From UBA1479 sp040218445 (GTDB lineage: Bacteria > Pseudomonadota > Alphaproteobacteria > Rhodospirillales > Casp-alpha2), in assembly GCA_040218445.1 (NCBI GenBank), contig JAVJRK010000010.1:930001-994000 (forward strand): a DNA stretch of 64,000 bases, read 5' to 3'. The notes below the pieces were generated by a model. That model did not search any database. It worked only from the letters and a program-made list of their open reading frames with translations, and was not told where the DNA came from. Shown piece by piece: positions 21,621-30,673 of the stretch (positions within the stretch are counted from its first letter, which is position 1; every line of letters starts with the position of its first letter). The position numbers were made by a program, and so were the translations under genes.

Positions 21621-23426
21621 ATGGACGAAACGGACGCAACTCGGGAACAGCCTGCACCCGCCCCATCCGGCGGCGGCTCGGGCTCCGATGCCTATCAGGT
21701 CCTGGCCCGTAAATACCGCCCCACCGATTTCACCAGCCTGATCGGCCAGGAAGCGATGGTCCGCACCCTGACCAACGCCATCGCCGCCGGCCGGCTGGCC
21801 CATGCCTTCGTGCTGACCGGCGTGCGCGGCGTGGGCAAGACCACGACCGCCCGCATCATCGCCCGCGCGCTCAACTGCATCGGGCCGGACGGCACCGGCG
21901 GCCCCACGGTCGACCCCTGCGGGGTCTGTGAAAACTGCACGGCCATCGCCCAGGACCGCCACGTCGACGTGATGGAAATGGATGCGGCAAGCCGCACCGG
22001 CGTCGACGACATCCGCGAAATCATCGACGGCGTGCGCTACCGGCCGACCTCGGCTCGGTTCAAGATCTACATCATCGATGAAGTCCACATGCTGTCGAAG
22101 AACGCCTTCAATGCGCTTCTCAAGACGCTGGAAGAACCGCCCGAGCATGTGAAATTCATTTTCGCCACCACGGAAATCCGCAAGGTTCCCGTGACCGTGC
22201 TGTCACGCTGTCAGCGTTTCGATCTGCGCCGCATCGAGGTGCAGCGCCTGGCCGACCATTTCAAGGGTATCTGCGAAAAGGAAGGGGCCGACATTTCCGA
22301 TCCGGCCCTGCACCTGATCGCCCGCGCCGCCGACGGCTCGGTGCGTGATGGGCTGTCGATCCTGGATCAGGCCATTGCCATGACCGAAGGTGCCATCGGC
22401 GAAGACCTGGTGCGCGACATGCTGGGCCTTGCTGATCGGTCGCAGGGCTTCGATCTTCTGGAAAAGACGCTCCGCGGCGACACGCCGGGGGCGCTCAACC
22501 AGCTGGCGGCCATGTATCAGGACGGCGCTGATCCCGGGGCGGTGCTGAACGATCTTCTGGAAATCGTGCATTTTCTGACCCGCGCCAAGCTGGTGGCGGA
22601 AACCCTGGACGACCCCGCCGTGCCCGAGATCGAGCGCGTGCGCGGCAAGGACATGGCCGAAGGCCTGGGCATGGGTGCCCTGGCCCGTGCCTGGCAGATG
22701 CTGCTGAAAGGCGTGGGCGAGGTTCAGCATGCCCCCAACGCCATCCAGGCGACGGAAATGGTGATCGTGCGCCTGGCCCATGCGGCCAGTCTGCCAAGCC
22801 CGGAAGAAGCGATCCGCAAGCTGGCCGAGGGCGGGCCCGTGTCGGTGCCCGCCGCGCCGTCCCAACCGCAGGCATCGGCCCCGGCCCCGGAGCCCCAGGC
22901 ATCCCAACTGTCGCCGCCGCCGTCGTCGCCATCGGACGGCGGGGCCGCGCGCGCCATGGCCGAACCTGTGCCGCAGGCCGAGCCCGATCCCGATTACGAC
23001 CCCCGGCCCGAACCGGAGCCGGCCCCCACCGCCGACGCGGGCGAAGGAAGTCAGGCGCGGCTTGAAACCTTCAACGATCTGGTCGCCCTGGCCGGTGCCA
23101 TGAAGGAAGGCATTCTGCAATCGCAGTTGCTGACCCAGGTCCATCTGGTCGCGTTCGAGCCGGGCCGCATGGAATTCCGCCCGGCCGAAGGTGCGCCCGA
23201 CAATCTGGCGGGCGAGCTTGGCAAGTTCCTGCAATCCGTGACCGGCGAACGCTGGATGGTGACCGTTTCGAACGAGCCCGGTCAGGCGACTTTGGGCGAT
23301 CAGCGGGCCCAGGCCCAGGCGGAAGAAAAGTCCGAGGTGTCCGAACATCCCCTGGTCAAGGCGGTGATGGAGGCCTTTCCCGGGGCGGAAATCTCCGACG
23401 TCCGCCATCCGGGCGACGAGGGCTAA
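21621..23426 (+). CDS. dnaX: DNA polymerase III subunits tau/gamma
   Basis: 601 residues. The AAA+ clamp-loader core starts YQVLARKYRPTDFTSLIGQ, with Walker A GVRGVGKTTTARII near residue 73, zinc-binding cysteines around CGVCENC near 103, Walker B IIDEVHMLS near 150 and the sensor SRCQRFDLRRI near 195. A proline/alanine-rich linker (about 395-475) leads to the tau C-terminal domain that contacts the polymerase. The start at ATG 21621 is chosen by homology; a 24-codon upstream extension is open but lies at the SRP RNA 3' end. No clear slippery heptamer for gamma was found. Confidence 0.95.
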   Translation: MDETDATREQPAPAPSGGGSGSDAYQVLARKYRPTDFTSLIGQEAMVRTLTNAIAAGRLAHAFVLTGVRGVGKTTTARIIARALNCIGPDGTGGPTVDPCGVCENCTAIAQDRHVDVMEMDAASRTGVDDIREIIDGVRYRPTSARFKIYIIDEVHMLSKNAFNALLKTLEEPPEHVKFIFATTEIRKVPVTVLSRCQRFDLRRIEVQRLADHFKGICEKEGADISDPALHLIARAADGSVRDGLSILDQAIAMTEGAIGEDLVRDMLGLADRSQGFDLLEKTLRGDTPGALNQLAAMYQDGADPGAVLNDLLEIVHFLTRAKLVAETLDDPAVPEIERVRGKDMAEGLGMGALARAWQMLLKGVGEVQHAPNAIQATEMVIVRLAHAASLPSPEEAIRKLAEGGPVSVPAAPSQPQASAPAPEPQASQLSPPPSSPSDGGAARAMAEPVPQAEPDPDYDPRPEPEPAPTADAGEGSQARLETFNDLVALAGAMKEGILQSQLLTQVHLVAFEPGRMEFRPAEGAPDNLAGELGKFLQSVTGERWMVTVSNEPGQATLGDQRAQAQAEEKSEVSEHPLVKAVMEAFPGAEISDVRHPGDEG

Positions 23427-23441
23427 TCTACTCCCCCATTG

Positions 23442-23540
23442 TCATTCCCGCGCAGGCGGGAATCCATCTTCCTAGTTGTTTCTTGGGCAACCGTTTTCTG
23501 GTCAAACGCTTCCGGGACCCCCGCCTTCGCGGGGGTGACG
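23442..23540. repeat. Pair of inverted REP-like palindromes after dnaX
   Basis: Two perfect hairpins share one motif in opposite orientations: ATTCCCGC-GCAG-GCGGGAAT at 23444-23463 and ACCCCCGC-CTTC-GCGGGGGT at 23517-23536. Flanking bases also match (GTCA before the first unit, TGAC after the second), so the units are inverted copies about 50 bases apart. This layout is typical of REP/BIME-like elements. They lie in the gap between the convergent dnaX and exonuclease genes and could end transcription of both. Confidence 0.8.
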
Positions 23541-23554
23541 AAAGAGGTCCGGAT

Positions 23555-24388
23555 TTAATCCATCAAAAACTTGTTGTTGCAGGCCTCGCCCCAGGCTTCG
23601 ACGAATTGTTTCAGGTGCGGGCGGGCCTCGCCCTCGGCCTCGACCAATGAGATTACGTCGGCCAATGCGCGGTTCAGCGCCTCGGTCGACAGCACCCCCC
23701 GGTGATGCTGCCAGCGCAGATAGACCAGATAGGTGTTCAGCACGTCCGTTTCGCAATAATCGCGGATTTCACCGACGCGCCCGTCATCGAACATGGATGA
23801 CACCTGCGACCCGTCGACCCCGAATTTGCCGGGCAGGCCCAGGATCGAACAGACCTCGTTCAGCTTGATCCGCGCCGAAGCGCCGAAATCCGACAGGGCC
23901 TCGATCAGATCGCAATGCCAGTCCGTGGCATAGCGGACGGTATAGTTTTCCCATTTGTTGTCGGCATTGTGCAGCAGGGGGGCCTGCACGCCATGGGCCA
24001 TGGCCCGGTATTTCAGGACCGGCAAGTCGAAGCCCCGGCCGTTGAAACTGACCAGCCTTGGTCGGATGCGCTCGAAATAACCGAAAAATCCCTGCAGCAA
24101 TTTTTTCTCGCCGAAGCTTTCCTCGCCGCCGGACCGCAGTTCCTTCAGGTGATAGATCTCGCCGCCCGGTGTGTGTTCGATTTCGGCTTCCAGGAAGCTG
24201 ATCGCGACCACGCGGTGGAACGGCTGGCGGTGGAAATCGTTGCGCCCGTCGGTGATTTCCAGGTGATAGCGCGCAAGTTCGTCGCGCCGGGCCTGGATGT
24301 CCGCATCGTCAAAGCCCGTGAGCGCCGGCACGGCGTCGGTGTCGGGGATGGTTTCGATGTCGAAGACGAAGAGGTTTCTATGCTGCAT
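23555..24388 (-). CDS. Predicted 3'-5' exonuclease related to the PolB proofreading domain
   Basis: 277 residues. DnaQ-like fold with the ExoI acidic pair in FVFDIETIPD (residues 7-16), ExoII FNGRGFDLPVLKYRA near 115 and ExoIII YCETDVLNTYLVYLR near 215, matching the stand-alone PolB-like exonuclease family. Metal-binding acidic residues are intact. The start at MQHRN is preceded by a GGGGG run; an upstream in-frame ATG at 24412 is less likely. The cellular role of this family is unknown; DNA repair is inference. It splits dnaX from ybaB and is on the opposite strand. Confidence 0.88.
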   Translation of the reverse strand: MQHRNLFVFDIETIPDTDAVPALTGFDDADIQARRDELARYHLEITDGRNDFHRQPFHRVVAISFLEAEIEHTPGGEIYHLKELRSGGEESFGEKKLLQGFFGYFERIRPRLVSFNGRGFDLPVLKYRAMAHGVQAPLLHNADNKWENYTVRYATDWHCDLIEALSDFGASARIKLNEVCSILGLPGKFGVDGSQVSSMFDDGRVGEIRDYCETDVLNTYLVYLRWQHHRGVLSTEALNRALADVISLVEAEGEARPHLKQFVEAWGEACNNKFLMD

Positions 24389-24448
24389 GCCCCCTGTTAT
24401 ACACTCCTCCAAAGCTCTAAGGCACCCTTTGGAAAGCGGACGGCACCC

Positions 24449-24778
24449 ATGAAGAACCTCGGCAAGATGATGCAGCAGGCCCAGGAGATCCAGGCCAAGA
24501 TGGCCCGGATGCAGGATGAATTGGCCGAGATGGAAGTTTCCGGTGCGTCCGGTGCCGGCATGGTGCAGGTCACCCTCAACGGCAAGGGCGAGGCCCGGGG
24601 CGTGAAGATCGACCCTTCCCTGCTGTCGGGCGCGGATACGGACGTGGAAGTCCTGGAAGACCTGATCGTCGCCGCCATCAACGACGCCAAGTCAAAGGCC
24701 GAACAGGAAATGCAGTCCCGCATGCAGGATTTGACCGGCGGGCTCGGCCTGCCGCCGGGCTTCAAGCTGCCGTTCTGA
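24449..24778 (+). CDS. ybaB: YbaB/EbfC nucleoid-associated protein
   Basis: 109 residues. N-terminal helix MKNLGKMMQQAQEIQAKMAR, a beta core TLNGKGEARGVKIDPSLL and a C-terminal helix ending in GLPPGFKLPF, the classic YbaB fold and tail. It forms dimers that bind DNA and often acts with RecR in recombinational repair. It lies 31 bases before recR. An upstream frame to 23915 is antisense to the exonuclease and is not part of the gene. Confidence 0.96.
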   Translation: MKNLGKMMQQAQEIQAKMARMQDELAEMEVSGASGAGMVQVTLNGKGEARGVKIDPSLLSGADTDVEVLEDLIVAAINDAKSKAEQEMQSRMQDLTGGLGLPPGFKLPF

Positions 24779-24809
24779 TCGCAGGCGCCCCCAACAGGGC
24801 ATCGAACGC

Positions 24810-25412
24810 ATGGTCACATCCGATATCGACCGTCTGATCACGCTGCTGGCCAAGCTGCCGGGCCTGGGCCCGCGGTCGGCCCGGCGTGCCGTGCTGCACC
24901 TGATGAAGCGTTCGGACAGCCTGATGGGTCCGCTGGCCCGGGCGTTGGACGCGGCGGCCGAAAACATCAAGACCTGTTCCAACTGCGGCAACCTGGATAC
25001 CCGCGACCCCTGCCAAATCTGCACCGACACGCGGCGCGATCCGGCGCAGATCTGCGTGGTCGAAGACGTCGCCGATCTTTGGGCGCTGGAACGCACGGCC
25101 GGGTTCAAGGGGCATTACCATGTGTTGGGCGGCACGCTTTCGGCGCTGGACGGCGTCACGCCCGACGACCTGCGCATTCCGGCCCTTTGTTCACGCATCC
25201 TGCAGGACGGCACCAAAGAGGTCATCCTGGCGACCAACGCCACGGTCGACGGCCAGACCACGGCCCATTACATCGCCGACCGCATCACCGCCCTGGGCCG
25301 GGAGGTGACGGTTTCGGGCCTGGCCCATGGTGTGCCCGTGGGGGGGGAACTGGATTATCTGGACGACGGCACGCTCAGCGCCGCCATGAAGGCGCGCCGG
25401 CCGCTTTCGTAA
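24810..25412 (+). CDS. recR: Recombination mediator protein RecR
   Basis: 200 residues. Helix-hairpin-helix LPGLGPRSARRAVLHL near the N-terminus, a zinc finger CSNCGNLDTRDPCQIC near residue 57, and a Toprim domain with VVEDVADLWALE and the ending GVPVGGELDYLDDGTL. With RecO/RecF it loads RecA at gaps. It is the last gene of the dnaX-ybaB-recR group and converges on rmuC 22 bases away. Confidence 0.97.
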   Translation: MVTSDIDRLITLLAKLPGLGPRSARRAVLHLMKRSDSLMGPLARALDAAAENIKTCSNCGNLDTRDPCQICTDTRRDPAQICVVEDVADLWALERTAGFKGHYHVLGGTLSALDGVTPDDLRIPALCSRILQDGTKEVILATNATVDGQTTAHYIADRITALGREVTVSGLAHGVPVGGELDYLDDGTLSAAMKARRPLS

Positions 25413-25434
25413 TTCTAAACCGGATAGGCGGAGA

Positions 25435-26553
25435 TCAGTCCTCGCCGCCCAGCACCCGCAGGTTGGGCTGGGCCGACGGCGGCAGGTCTTCGGCCGGGCT
25501 TTCGTCGGAAAGCTGCAGGTCTTCGATCTTCTCGCCCCGCTTGGTGACCTTGTCGGTCGAAATGCGGATGTCGCGGATGTCCTTGGTGGCCTGATCGAAA
25601 TGGGTCTGCAGCTTGCCGACCCGGTCGTCCAGGCGGCCCACGTCTTCCATCATTTTCTGAACTTCGGCCTGGATCACATGGGCCTGCTCGCGCATCCGGG
25701 AATCCTTCAGGATCGCGCGCACGGTATTCAGCGTCGCCATCAGGGTCGTCGGCGAGACGATCCACACCCGGCGGCGGTAGCTTTCTTCGACCACGTTGAC
25801 GAAGTTGGCATGCAGTTCCGCGTAGACCGCTTCCGACGGCAGGAACATCAGCGCCGATTCCGCCGTCTCCCCGGGCACGATGTATTTATCCGAAATGGCG
25901 ACCACATGGGTCTTCACATCCTGGGCGAAGCGGCGGCCGGCGGCGACCTTGGCGGCTTCGTCGGGGGCGTCGCGCAGGGCCTGATAACTTTCCAAGGGGA
26001 ACTTGGCATCAATCACGATGGAGCCCGGCGGGTTGGGCAGCTTGAGAAGGCAGTCCGCCCGTTTGCCGTTTGAAAGGCCGACCTGAAAATCATAGGCCGA
26101 GGGCGGCAGGGTCGCCGTCACCAGATCGTTCAGCTGAATTTCGCCGAACGCCCCCCGCGCCTGTTTGTTGGACAGAATATCCTGCAATCCCACCATCTGC
26201 TGCGACAGGTCGGTCAGATTCTTCTGCGCGCTGTCGATCACGGCCAGCCGTTCATAAAGGGTCTTCAGGGATTGTCCCGTGCGTTCCGACTGCTGGTGCA
26301 GGCTGTCGCCAAGCCGCTTGCCCAGGCCGTCCAGGCGGTCGTTCATGGTGACCTGGGATTGCTGCAAAGCACCCGAGATTTCCGATTGCCGCTGGCCCAG
26401 GGTTTCGGCCATCTGGGTGATGCGCACCATCTGGTCATGGTTTTCCCGGCGCATGCGCTGGGTCATGACGAAAACGGCCGCGATCAGCAGCGCCAGCAGG
26501 CTTAGCCCGATGCCCAGAACCACGCCCGTGTTATCCAAAAAAGTCACATCCAT
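25435..26553 (-). CDS. rmuC: DNA recombination protein RmuC
   Basis: 372 residues. N-terminal membrane helix (about 9-31) anchors a coiled-coil region (35-130), followed by the RmuC nuclease-like domain with ARGAFGEIQLNDL, VIDAKFPLE and the FLPSEAVYAEL motif. The family limits inversions and rearrangements at repeats; biochemical activity is not settled. An in-frame TTG at 26607 would add 18 residues; ATG at 26553 is favoured because the membrane helix then starts close to the N-terminus. Divergent from the DUF4139 gene. Confidence 0.93.
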   Translation of the reverse strand: MDVTFLDNTGVVLGIGLSLLALLIAAVFVMTQRMRRENHDQMVRITQMAETLGQRQSEISGALQQSQVTMNDRLDGLGKRLGDSLHQQSERTGQSLKTLYERLAVIDSAQKNLTDLSQQMVGLQDILSNKQARGAFGEIQLNDLVTATLPPSAYDFQVGLSNGKRADCLLKLPNPPGSIVIDAKFPLESYQALRDAPDEAAKVAAGRRFAQDVKTHVVAISDKYIVPGETAESALMFLPSEAVYAELHANFVNVVEESYRRRVWIVSPTTLMATLNTVRAILKDSRMREQAHVIQAEVQKMMEDVGRLDDRVGKLQTHFDQATKDIRDIRISTDKVTKRGEKIEDLQLSDESPAEDLPPSAQPNLRVLGGED

Positions 26554-26675
26554 GACGTCATATCGCCTTGTTTCGGGGGTCTTGTTCGCGGCGGAAATAG
26601 AGGCCAAGCTTGCCGCAATCGCCGCATGAAAACAAACAGTGAACTGATCCCGCCCGCAATCCCAAGGAGACCGCC

Positions 26676-28103
26676 ATGTCCCGCCTGAACCGTCCCGCCG
26701 CCGTCCTTGCCGCCGCCGTCCTGGCGGCGCCGCTTGTGCTGTTGCCGATTCGCGCCCAAGCGGACGGGGCGAAGGAACGGGTGGTCACCGTATTCACCGG
26801 CGGCCTGGGGCAGGTCTGGGAGCGCCGGGGGCTGGCCAAAGGGACAGGCCCGCGTGAAATCCTGCTGGACGGCATCAGCGACCGGGCCATTCCCGAAAGC
26901 CTGCGCCTTGCCGGGACGGGCGGTGACTTCGCCGTGCGTGAACAGACCCTCAACACCAATCTTCTAAGTTCCCGGGGGTTGCTGGAACGCTACCTGGGCA
27001 AGGAAATCGGGGTCATCAAGGTTCACCCGACCACGGGAGAAGAAAAGATCGTGCCGGCCACGGTGGTCTCGCTGGCGGGCGGTGTGGTGCTGCGCATGGA
27101 TGGGCGGCTGGTTACGGGCATGCCTGGCCGGCTGGCCTTTCCCGATGACACGGCGGGCATGGTGACCCGCCCGAGTTTAAGCGCCGTGATCGAGACGGGC
27201 CCCACCAACGCGGGGATGACCCTGACCTATCTGACCGAGGGTCTGGATTGGTCGGCGGACTATACGGCGACCCTGGCGGCGGACGGGGCGACCATCAACC
27301 TTGAAGGCTGGGCCGGCATCGCCAACGGCACGCGGGTCGCGCTTGACGCGGATCGCCTGCGCCTGGTCGCGGGCCAGGTCAACCGCGTGCAACCGCCCCG
27401 GCCCCTGCCCAAGGCCATGCGCATGATGACGTCCGCCCCCGAGGCCGCGCAGGATGCGGCGGGCGGGGGCCTGCCGATGCGGGAAGCGGTCGGCGCCGTG
27501 CATGTCTATACCCTGCCGGGCGCGGTTGCCCTGCCGCCCGGCGGGCGCAAGCAGGTTGCCTTGTTGGGGCCGGTCAAGGTGCCGGTGACGGAAACCCTGA
27601 TTTCGGCAGGTCATCCCCAGGTGTTCGGCCCCCAGCGGGGCGAGACGGAACCCGTTCACCCCGATCTGCGTCTAAGCTTCAAGAACACTTCCCTGGTTCC
27701 GGGCGGCCTGCCCCTGCCGGCGGGGGCGTTGCGGGTCTACCGCGAAGGGGCCCTGGGCGGCACCCTGTTCGCCGGGGCGGACCGGATTTCCGACACGCCT
27801 GACGGCGGGACGGTCGAGGTCACCCTGGGCCGGGCCTTCGACGTCACGGTCACGCGCGAGCAGACGGCCTTCAACCGACTGGATGCCAAGGGCCGGACGG
27901 TCGAGGCCGCGTTCAAGGTCGAGGTCAAGAACGGCCGCGATATGCCGGCGGCCCTGCGCCTGGACGAAGTCCTGCCCGGTGATTGGACCGTGACCGCCAA
28001 ATCGCAGGCGTTTGAACGTGTCGGTGGCGCCGCGCGCTTTATGGTCACGGTCCCGGCCAAGGGCTCGGCGGTCGTGACTTATTCGGTACGGGTGTTGCGC
28101 TAG
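26676..28103 (+). CDS. DUF4139-domain secreted protein
   Basis: 475 residues. Signal peptide about residues 1-29, ending in RAQA. The central segment GMTLTYLTEGLDWSADYTATL is the hallmark of DUF4139, followed by beta-rich repeats and a basic C-terminal end. The usual DUF4140 N-terminal half is not evident as a clear repeat. Function unknown; the family includes proteins called mucoidy inhibitor-like, without firm evidence. The ATG is seven bases after AAGGAG. No operon partner is obvious; def follows 71 bases later. Confidence 0.8.
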   Translation: MSRLNRPAAVLAAAVLAAPLVLLPIRAQADGAKERVVTVFTGGLGQVWERRGLAKGTGPREILLDGISDRAIPESLRLAGTGGDFAVREQTLNTNLLSSRGLLERYLGKEIGVIKVHPTTGEEKIVPATVVSLAGGVVLRMDGRLVTGMPGRLAFPDDTAGMVTRPSLSAVIETGPTNAGMTLTYLTEGLDWSADYTATLAADGATINLEGWAGIANGTRVALDADRLRLVAGQVNRVQPPRPLPKAMRMMTSAPEAAQDAAGGGLPMREAVGAVHVYTLPGAVALPPGGRKQVALLGPVKVPVTETLISAGHPQVFGPQRGETEPVHPDLRLSFKNTSLVPGGLPLPAGALRVYREGALGGTLFAGADRISDTPDGGTVEVTLGRAFDVTVTREQTAFNRLDAKGRTVEAAFKVEVKNGRDMPAALRLDEVLPGDWTVTAKSQAFERVGGAARFMVTVPAKGSAVVTYSVRVLR

Positions 28104-28112
28104 CGCAAACCC

Positions 28113-28141
28113 TTGACCATCGCGCCACAAGGCCATATCTG
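28113..28141 (+). promoter_or_regulatory. Weak candidate promoter of def-fmt
   Basis: TTGACC at 28113 and TATCTG at 28136 are 17 bases apart in the gap upstream of def. The -10 box is poor, so this is only a candidate; it would give a short leader of about 28 bases. Confidence 0.3.
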
Positions 28142-28174
28142 GTGGGAACTTGATTACTTTGGAATTTTTCTAAC

Positions 28175-28702
28175 ATGGCCAAGCTGGACATCATCGTCGC
28201 CCCCGACCCGCGCCTGAAGCGCAAGGCAGAACCCGTCGACAAGGTCGACGACGCGGTTCGCCGAATCATGGACGACATGCTGGAAACCATGTATGCGGCC
28301 AACGGCATCGGCCTGGCCGGCCCGCAGGTCGGGGTTCTTAAACGCATCATCGTGGTTGATGTATCGCGCGACCCGGACAAGCCGGAGCCCATGCAGATGG
28401 CCAATCCGGAAGTGATCTGGGAAAGCGAGGACGAGCGTATCTATGAGGAAGGCTGCCTGTCTCTGCCCGACCATTTCGCCGAGGTGGTCCGGCCCGAGGC
28501 GGTCAAAATCCGCTATCTCGACCGTGAAAACGAAATCCGCACCATCGATGCCGATGACATCCTGGCGACCTGTATCCAGCACGAGATCGATCATCTGGAC
28601 GGCGTGCTGTTCGTCGACCATATCTCGTCGCTCAAGCGCAACATGATCATCAAGAAGCTGCAGAAATTCAAAAAGCTGCAGGCGGAAGAAGCCACGGCCT
28701 GA
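28175..28702 (+). CDS. def: Peptide deformylase
   Basis: 175 residues. All three motifs are intact: GIGLAGPQVG near residue 46, EEGCLSLP near 92 with the metal-binding cysteine, and QHEIDHLDG near 135 with the two metal-binding histidines and the catalytic glutamate. It removes the formyl group from nascent N-termini with an Fe2+ centre. It is followed by fmt 71 bases away, forming the usual add-and-remove formyl pair. Confidence 0.97.
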   Translation: MAKLDIIVAPDPRLKRKAEPVDKVDDAVRRIMDDMLETMYAANGIGLAGPQVGVLKRIIVVDVSRDPDKPEPMQMANPEVIWESEDERIYEEGCLSLPDHFAEVVRPEAVKIRYLDRENEIRTIDADDILATCIQHEIDHLDGVLFVDHISSLKRNMIIKKLQKFKKLQAEEATA

Positions 28703-28773
28703 CCGGTCTGACGGTTCTGCCCTTGGCGGACAGTTGCCTTTACGTCGTCGGCGGGGGCCTCTAAAAGCCTGTT

Positions 28774-29700
28774 ATGACCGCCCTCGACCTGATCTTCATG
28801 GGTTCTCCCGATTTTTCCATCCCGGCGCTGCAGGCGTTGTTGGATGCAGGCCATCGCGTCACATGTGTTTATGCCCAGCCGCCGCGCCCAGCCAACCGGG
28901 GGCATAGGGAAACGCCTTGTCCGGTGCATGCCTTCGCGGCCGATAAGGAGCTTGAGGTCCGCACACCCAAAAGCCTGAAGACGCCCGAGGCACAGGCCGA
29001 GTTCGCATCCCTGAATGCGGACGCGGCGGTTGTCGTCGCCTATGGCCTGATCCTGCCGAAACCGATCCTTGAGGCCCCGCGCCTGGGCTGTCTGAACATT
29101 CATGCCTCGTTGCTGCCGCGCTGGCGCGGGGCGGCCCCCATCCAGCGCGCGATCCAGGCGGGGGATGATGAAACGGGCGTCACCATCATGCAGATGGACG
29201 AAGGCCTGGATACCGGGGACATGCTGCTGGACGGCAAGCTGCCGATCACGCCCACGACCACGGCGGGGATATTGCACGACGATCTATCCGCGCTGGGTGC
29301 CAAATTGATCGTGCCGGCGTTGGAAGGCCTGCAGACGGGAACGCTTGATGCGACGCCGCAGCCGGAAGACGGGGTGACCTATGCGGCCAAGCTGGATCGC
29401 GGCGAAGGCCGGCTTGATTGGAGCAAGCCGGCGGGCGAACTGGCCCGCACCGTGCGGGCCTTTACCCCCTGGCCGGGCACTTGGTTCGAGGTCGGCAAGG
29501 AACGCATCAAGGTTCTTGCGGCCGAGGCTGTGGATGCATCCGGCGATGCCGCACCGGGAACGATGATCGACGATCAGGCAACGGTTCAATGCGGCGACGG
29601 CGCCCTACGCCCGACCCGCCTGCAACGCCCCGGCAAGGGGGCGATGGATGCTGCGGACTTTCTGCGGGGCTTTGATCTTTCTAAAGGAACGCGGCTTTAA
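28774..29700 (+). CDS. fmt: Methionyl-tRNA formyltransferase
   Basis: 308 residues. The formyl-transferase core opens LIFMGSPDFS and carries the SLLPRWRGAAPIQRAI folate-binding motif near residue 110 and the catalytic region ETGVTIMQMDEGLDTGD near 130. A C-terminal OB-like domain binds initiator tRNA. It uses 10-formyl-tetrahydrofolate to formylate Met-tRNAfMet. Its stop overlaps the convergent DsbA-like gene by four bases. Confidence 0.97.
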   Translation: MTALDLIFMGSPDFSIPALQALLDAGHRVTCVYAQPPRPANRGHRETPCPVHAFAADKELEVRTPKSLKTPEAQAEFASLNADAAVVVAYGLILPKPILEAPRLGCLNIHASLLPRWRGAAPIQRAIQAGDDETGVTIMQMDEGLDTGDMLLDGKLPITPTTTAGILHDDLSALGAKLIVPALEGLQTGTLDATPQPEDGVTYAAKLDRGEGRLDWSKPAGELARTVRAFTPWPGTWFEVGKERIKVLAAEAVDASGDAAPGTMIDDQATVQCGDGALRPTRLQRPGKGAMDAADFLRGFDLSKGTRL

Positions 29701-30335
29701 CCCGCCTTCTTCTCCGCCCCGACCGTTTCCATCAGCTGCATCAGGCCTTCCAGGGGTTGTGCGCCAACCAGGCCGTGAAGCTGGCCGTCGGGCCCGGCGG
29801 AAACGAAGGTCGGCACACCGGTCACGCCGTATTGGTGGGACTTGGCCCAGTCGGCGTCGATGGCGTCCTTGAAGGTGCGGTCTTCGATCACCTTGGCGGC
29901 TTCGTCCACGTTCAGGCCGGCGGATTTGACGATATCCAGGATCACCTCGACGTCGCCGATATTGCGCTGATCGACGAAATAGGCCTCGAAGAACTTGTCG
30001 TGGATGGCCTCGCCGCCGTCCTGGGTTTCGGCCCATTTGCCCACTTCCTGTGCCAGACGCGAATTGAAGGTATGGCTGCGGTCCTTGAAGGGCAGGCCTT
30101 CGGCCTGCATCATGCCCTGCATGCGGGCGTTCTTGGCCGCGATCTCGTCATCGCCCACGCCGAACATATCGGCCAGGGTGCGGCCCTCGGCCGGGGTTTC
30201 CGGATGAAGGGGGAAATGCACCAGCTTGATGTCGACGTTATAGGCGTCTTTCAGCTGTTTGACCCGGTTGTCGCCCAGGTAGCACCAGGGACAGACGTAA
30301 TCGGAGAAGACTTCAAGGGTGATCGGGTCGGCCAT
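29697..30335 (-). CDS. DsbA-family oxidoreductase, FrnE-like
   Basis: 212 residues. Thioredoxin-fold active site CPWC at residues 15-18 and the cis-proline region GVTGVPTFV near 165, with the long helical insertion between. There is no signal peptide, so it acts in the cytoplasm like FrnE, a disulphide isomerase linked to stress response in Deinococcus. Other members of the family are 2-hydroxychromene-2-carboxylate isomerases, but the intact CPWC argues for redox chemistry. It diverges from the GIY-YIG gene by 64 bases. Confidence 0.85.
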   Translation of the reverse strand: MADPITLEVFSDYVCPWCYLGDNRVKQLKDAYNVDIKLVHFPLHPETPAEGRTLADMFGVGDDEIAAKNARMQGMMQAEGLPFKDRSHTFNSRLAQEVGKWAETQDGGEAIHDKFFEAYFVDQRNIGDVEVILDIVKSAGLNVDEAAKVIEDRTFKDAIDADWAKSHQYGVTGVPTFVSAGPDGQLHGLVGAQPLEGLMQLMETVGAEKKAG

Positions 30336-30399
30336 CGCGGGTATTCCTTATTCAACGGATATTGCCCCAATCTAGGTGCGGTACGGCGGAATTCATAGG

Positions 30400-30669
30400 A
30401 TGAAAGCCTCACATCATTGTTATGTCTATGTGCTGGGGTCCTGGGACGGCGGGGCGGCGCGCACCTATGTCGGTTGGTCGACCGATGTGGCGGCGCGGCT
30501 GGAGGCCCATAATTCCGGCCGTGGGGCGAAATCGACACGCGGGCGAATTTGGCAGGTGCTTTACGTGGAAAGGTTTCGTCTGCGGGGCGAGGCCATGTCC
30601 CGCGAATGGCATCTAAAACGCGATCGCCGGTTCCGCCGCGAACTGGCCAATGGCTTGGTGCCGTTCTAG
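30400..30669 (+). CDS. GIY-YIG nuclease-superfamily protein (UPF0213-like)
   Basis: 89 residues. The GIY-YIG core appears as CYVYVLGSW then TYVGWS with the conserved arginine and histidine in AARLEAHNSG, and a basic C-terminal helix. This is the small stand-alone type (UPF0213/YhbQ group), of uncertain role in nucleic-acid processing. ATG 30400 follows GGCGGA by nine bases; a GTG at 30376 is a poorer start. It ends four bases before the convergent flavin monooxygenase gene. Confidence 0.85.
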   Translation: MKASHHCYVYVLGSWDGGAARTYVGWSTDVAARLEAHNSGRGAKSTRGRIWQVLYVERFRLRGEAMSREWHLKRDRRFRRELANGLVPF

Positions 30670-30673
30670 TCCG

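Noticed and set aside
21621..23426. Programmed frameshift in dnaX for a short gamma form
   Set aside because: No clear slippery heptamer with a following stem was seen. Some alphaproteobacteria make the short form by proteolysis instead.
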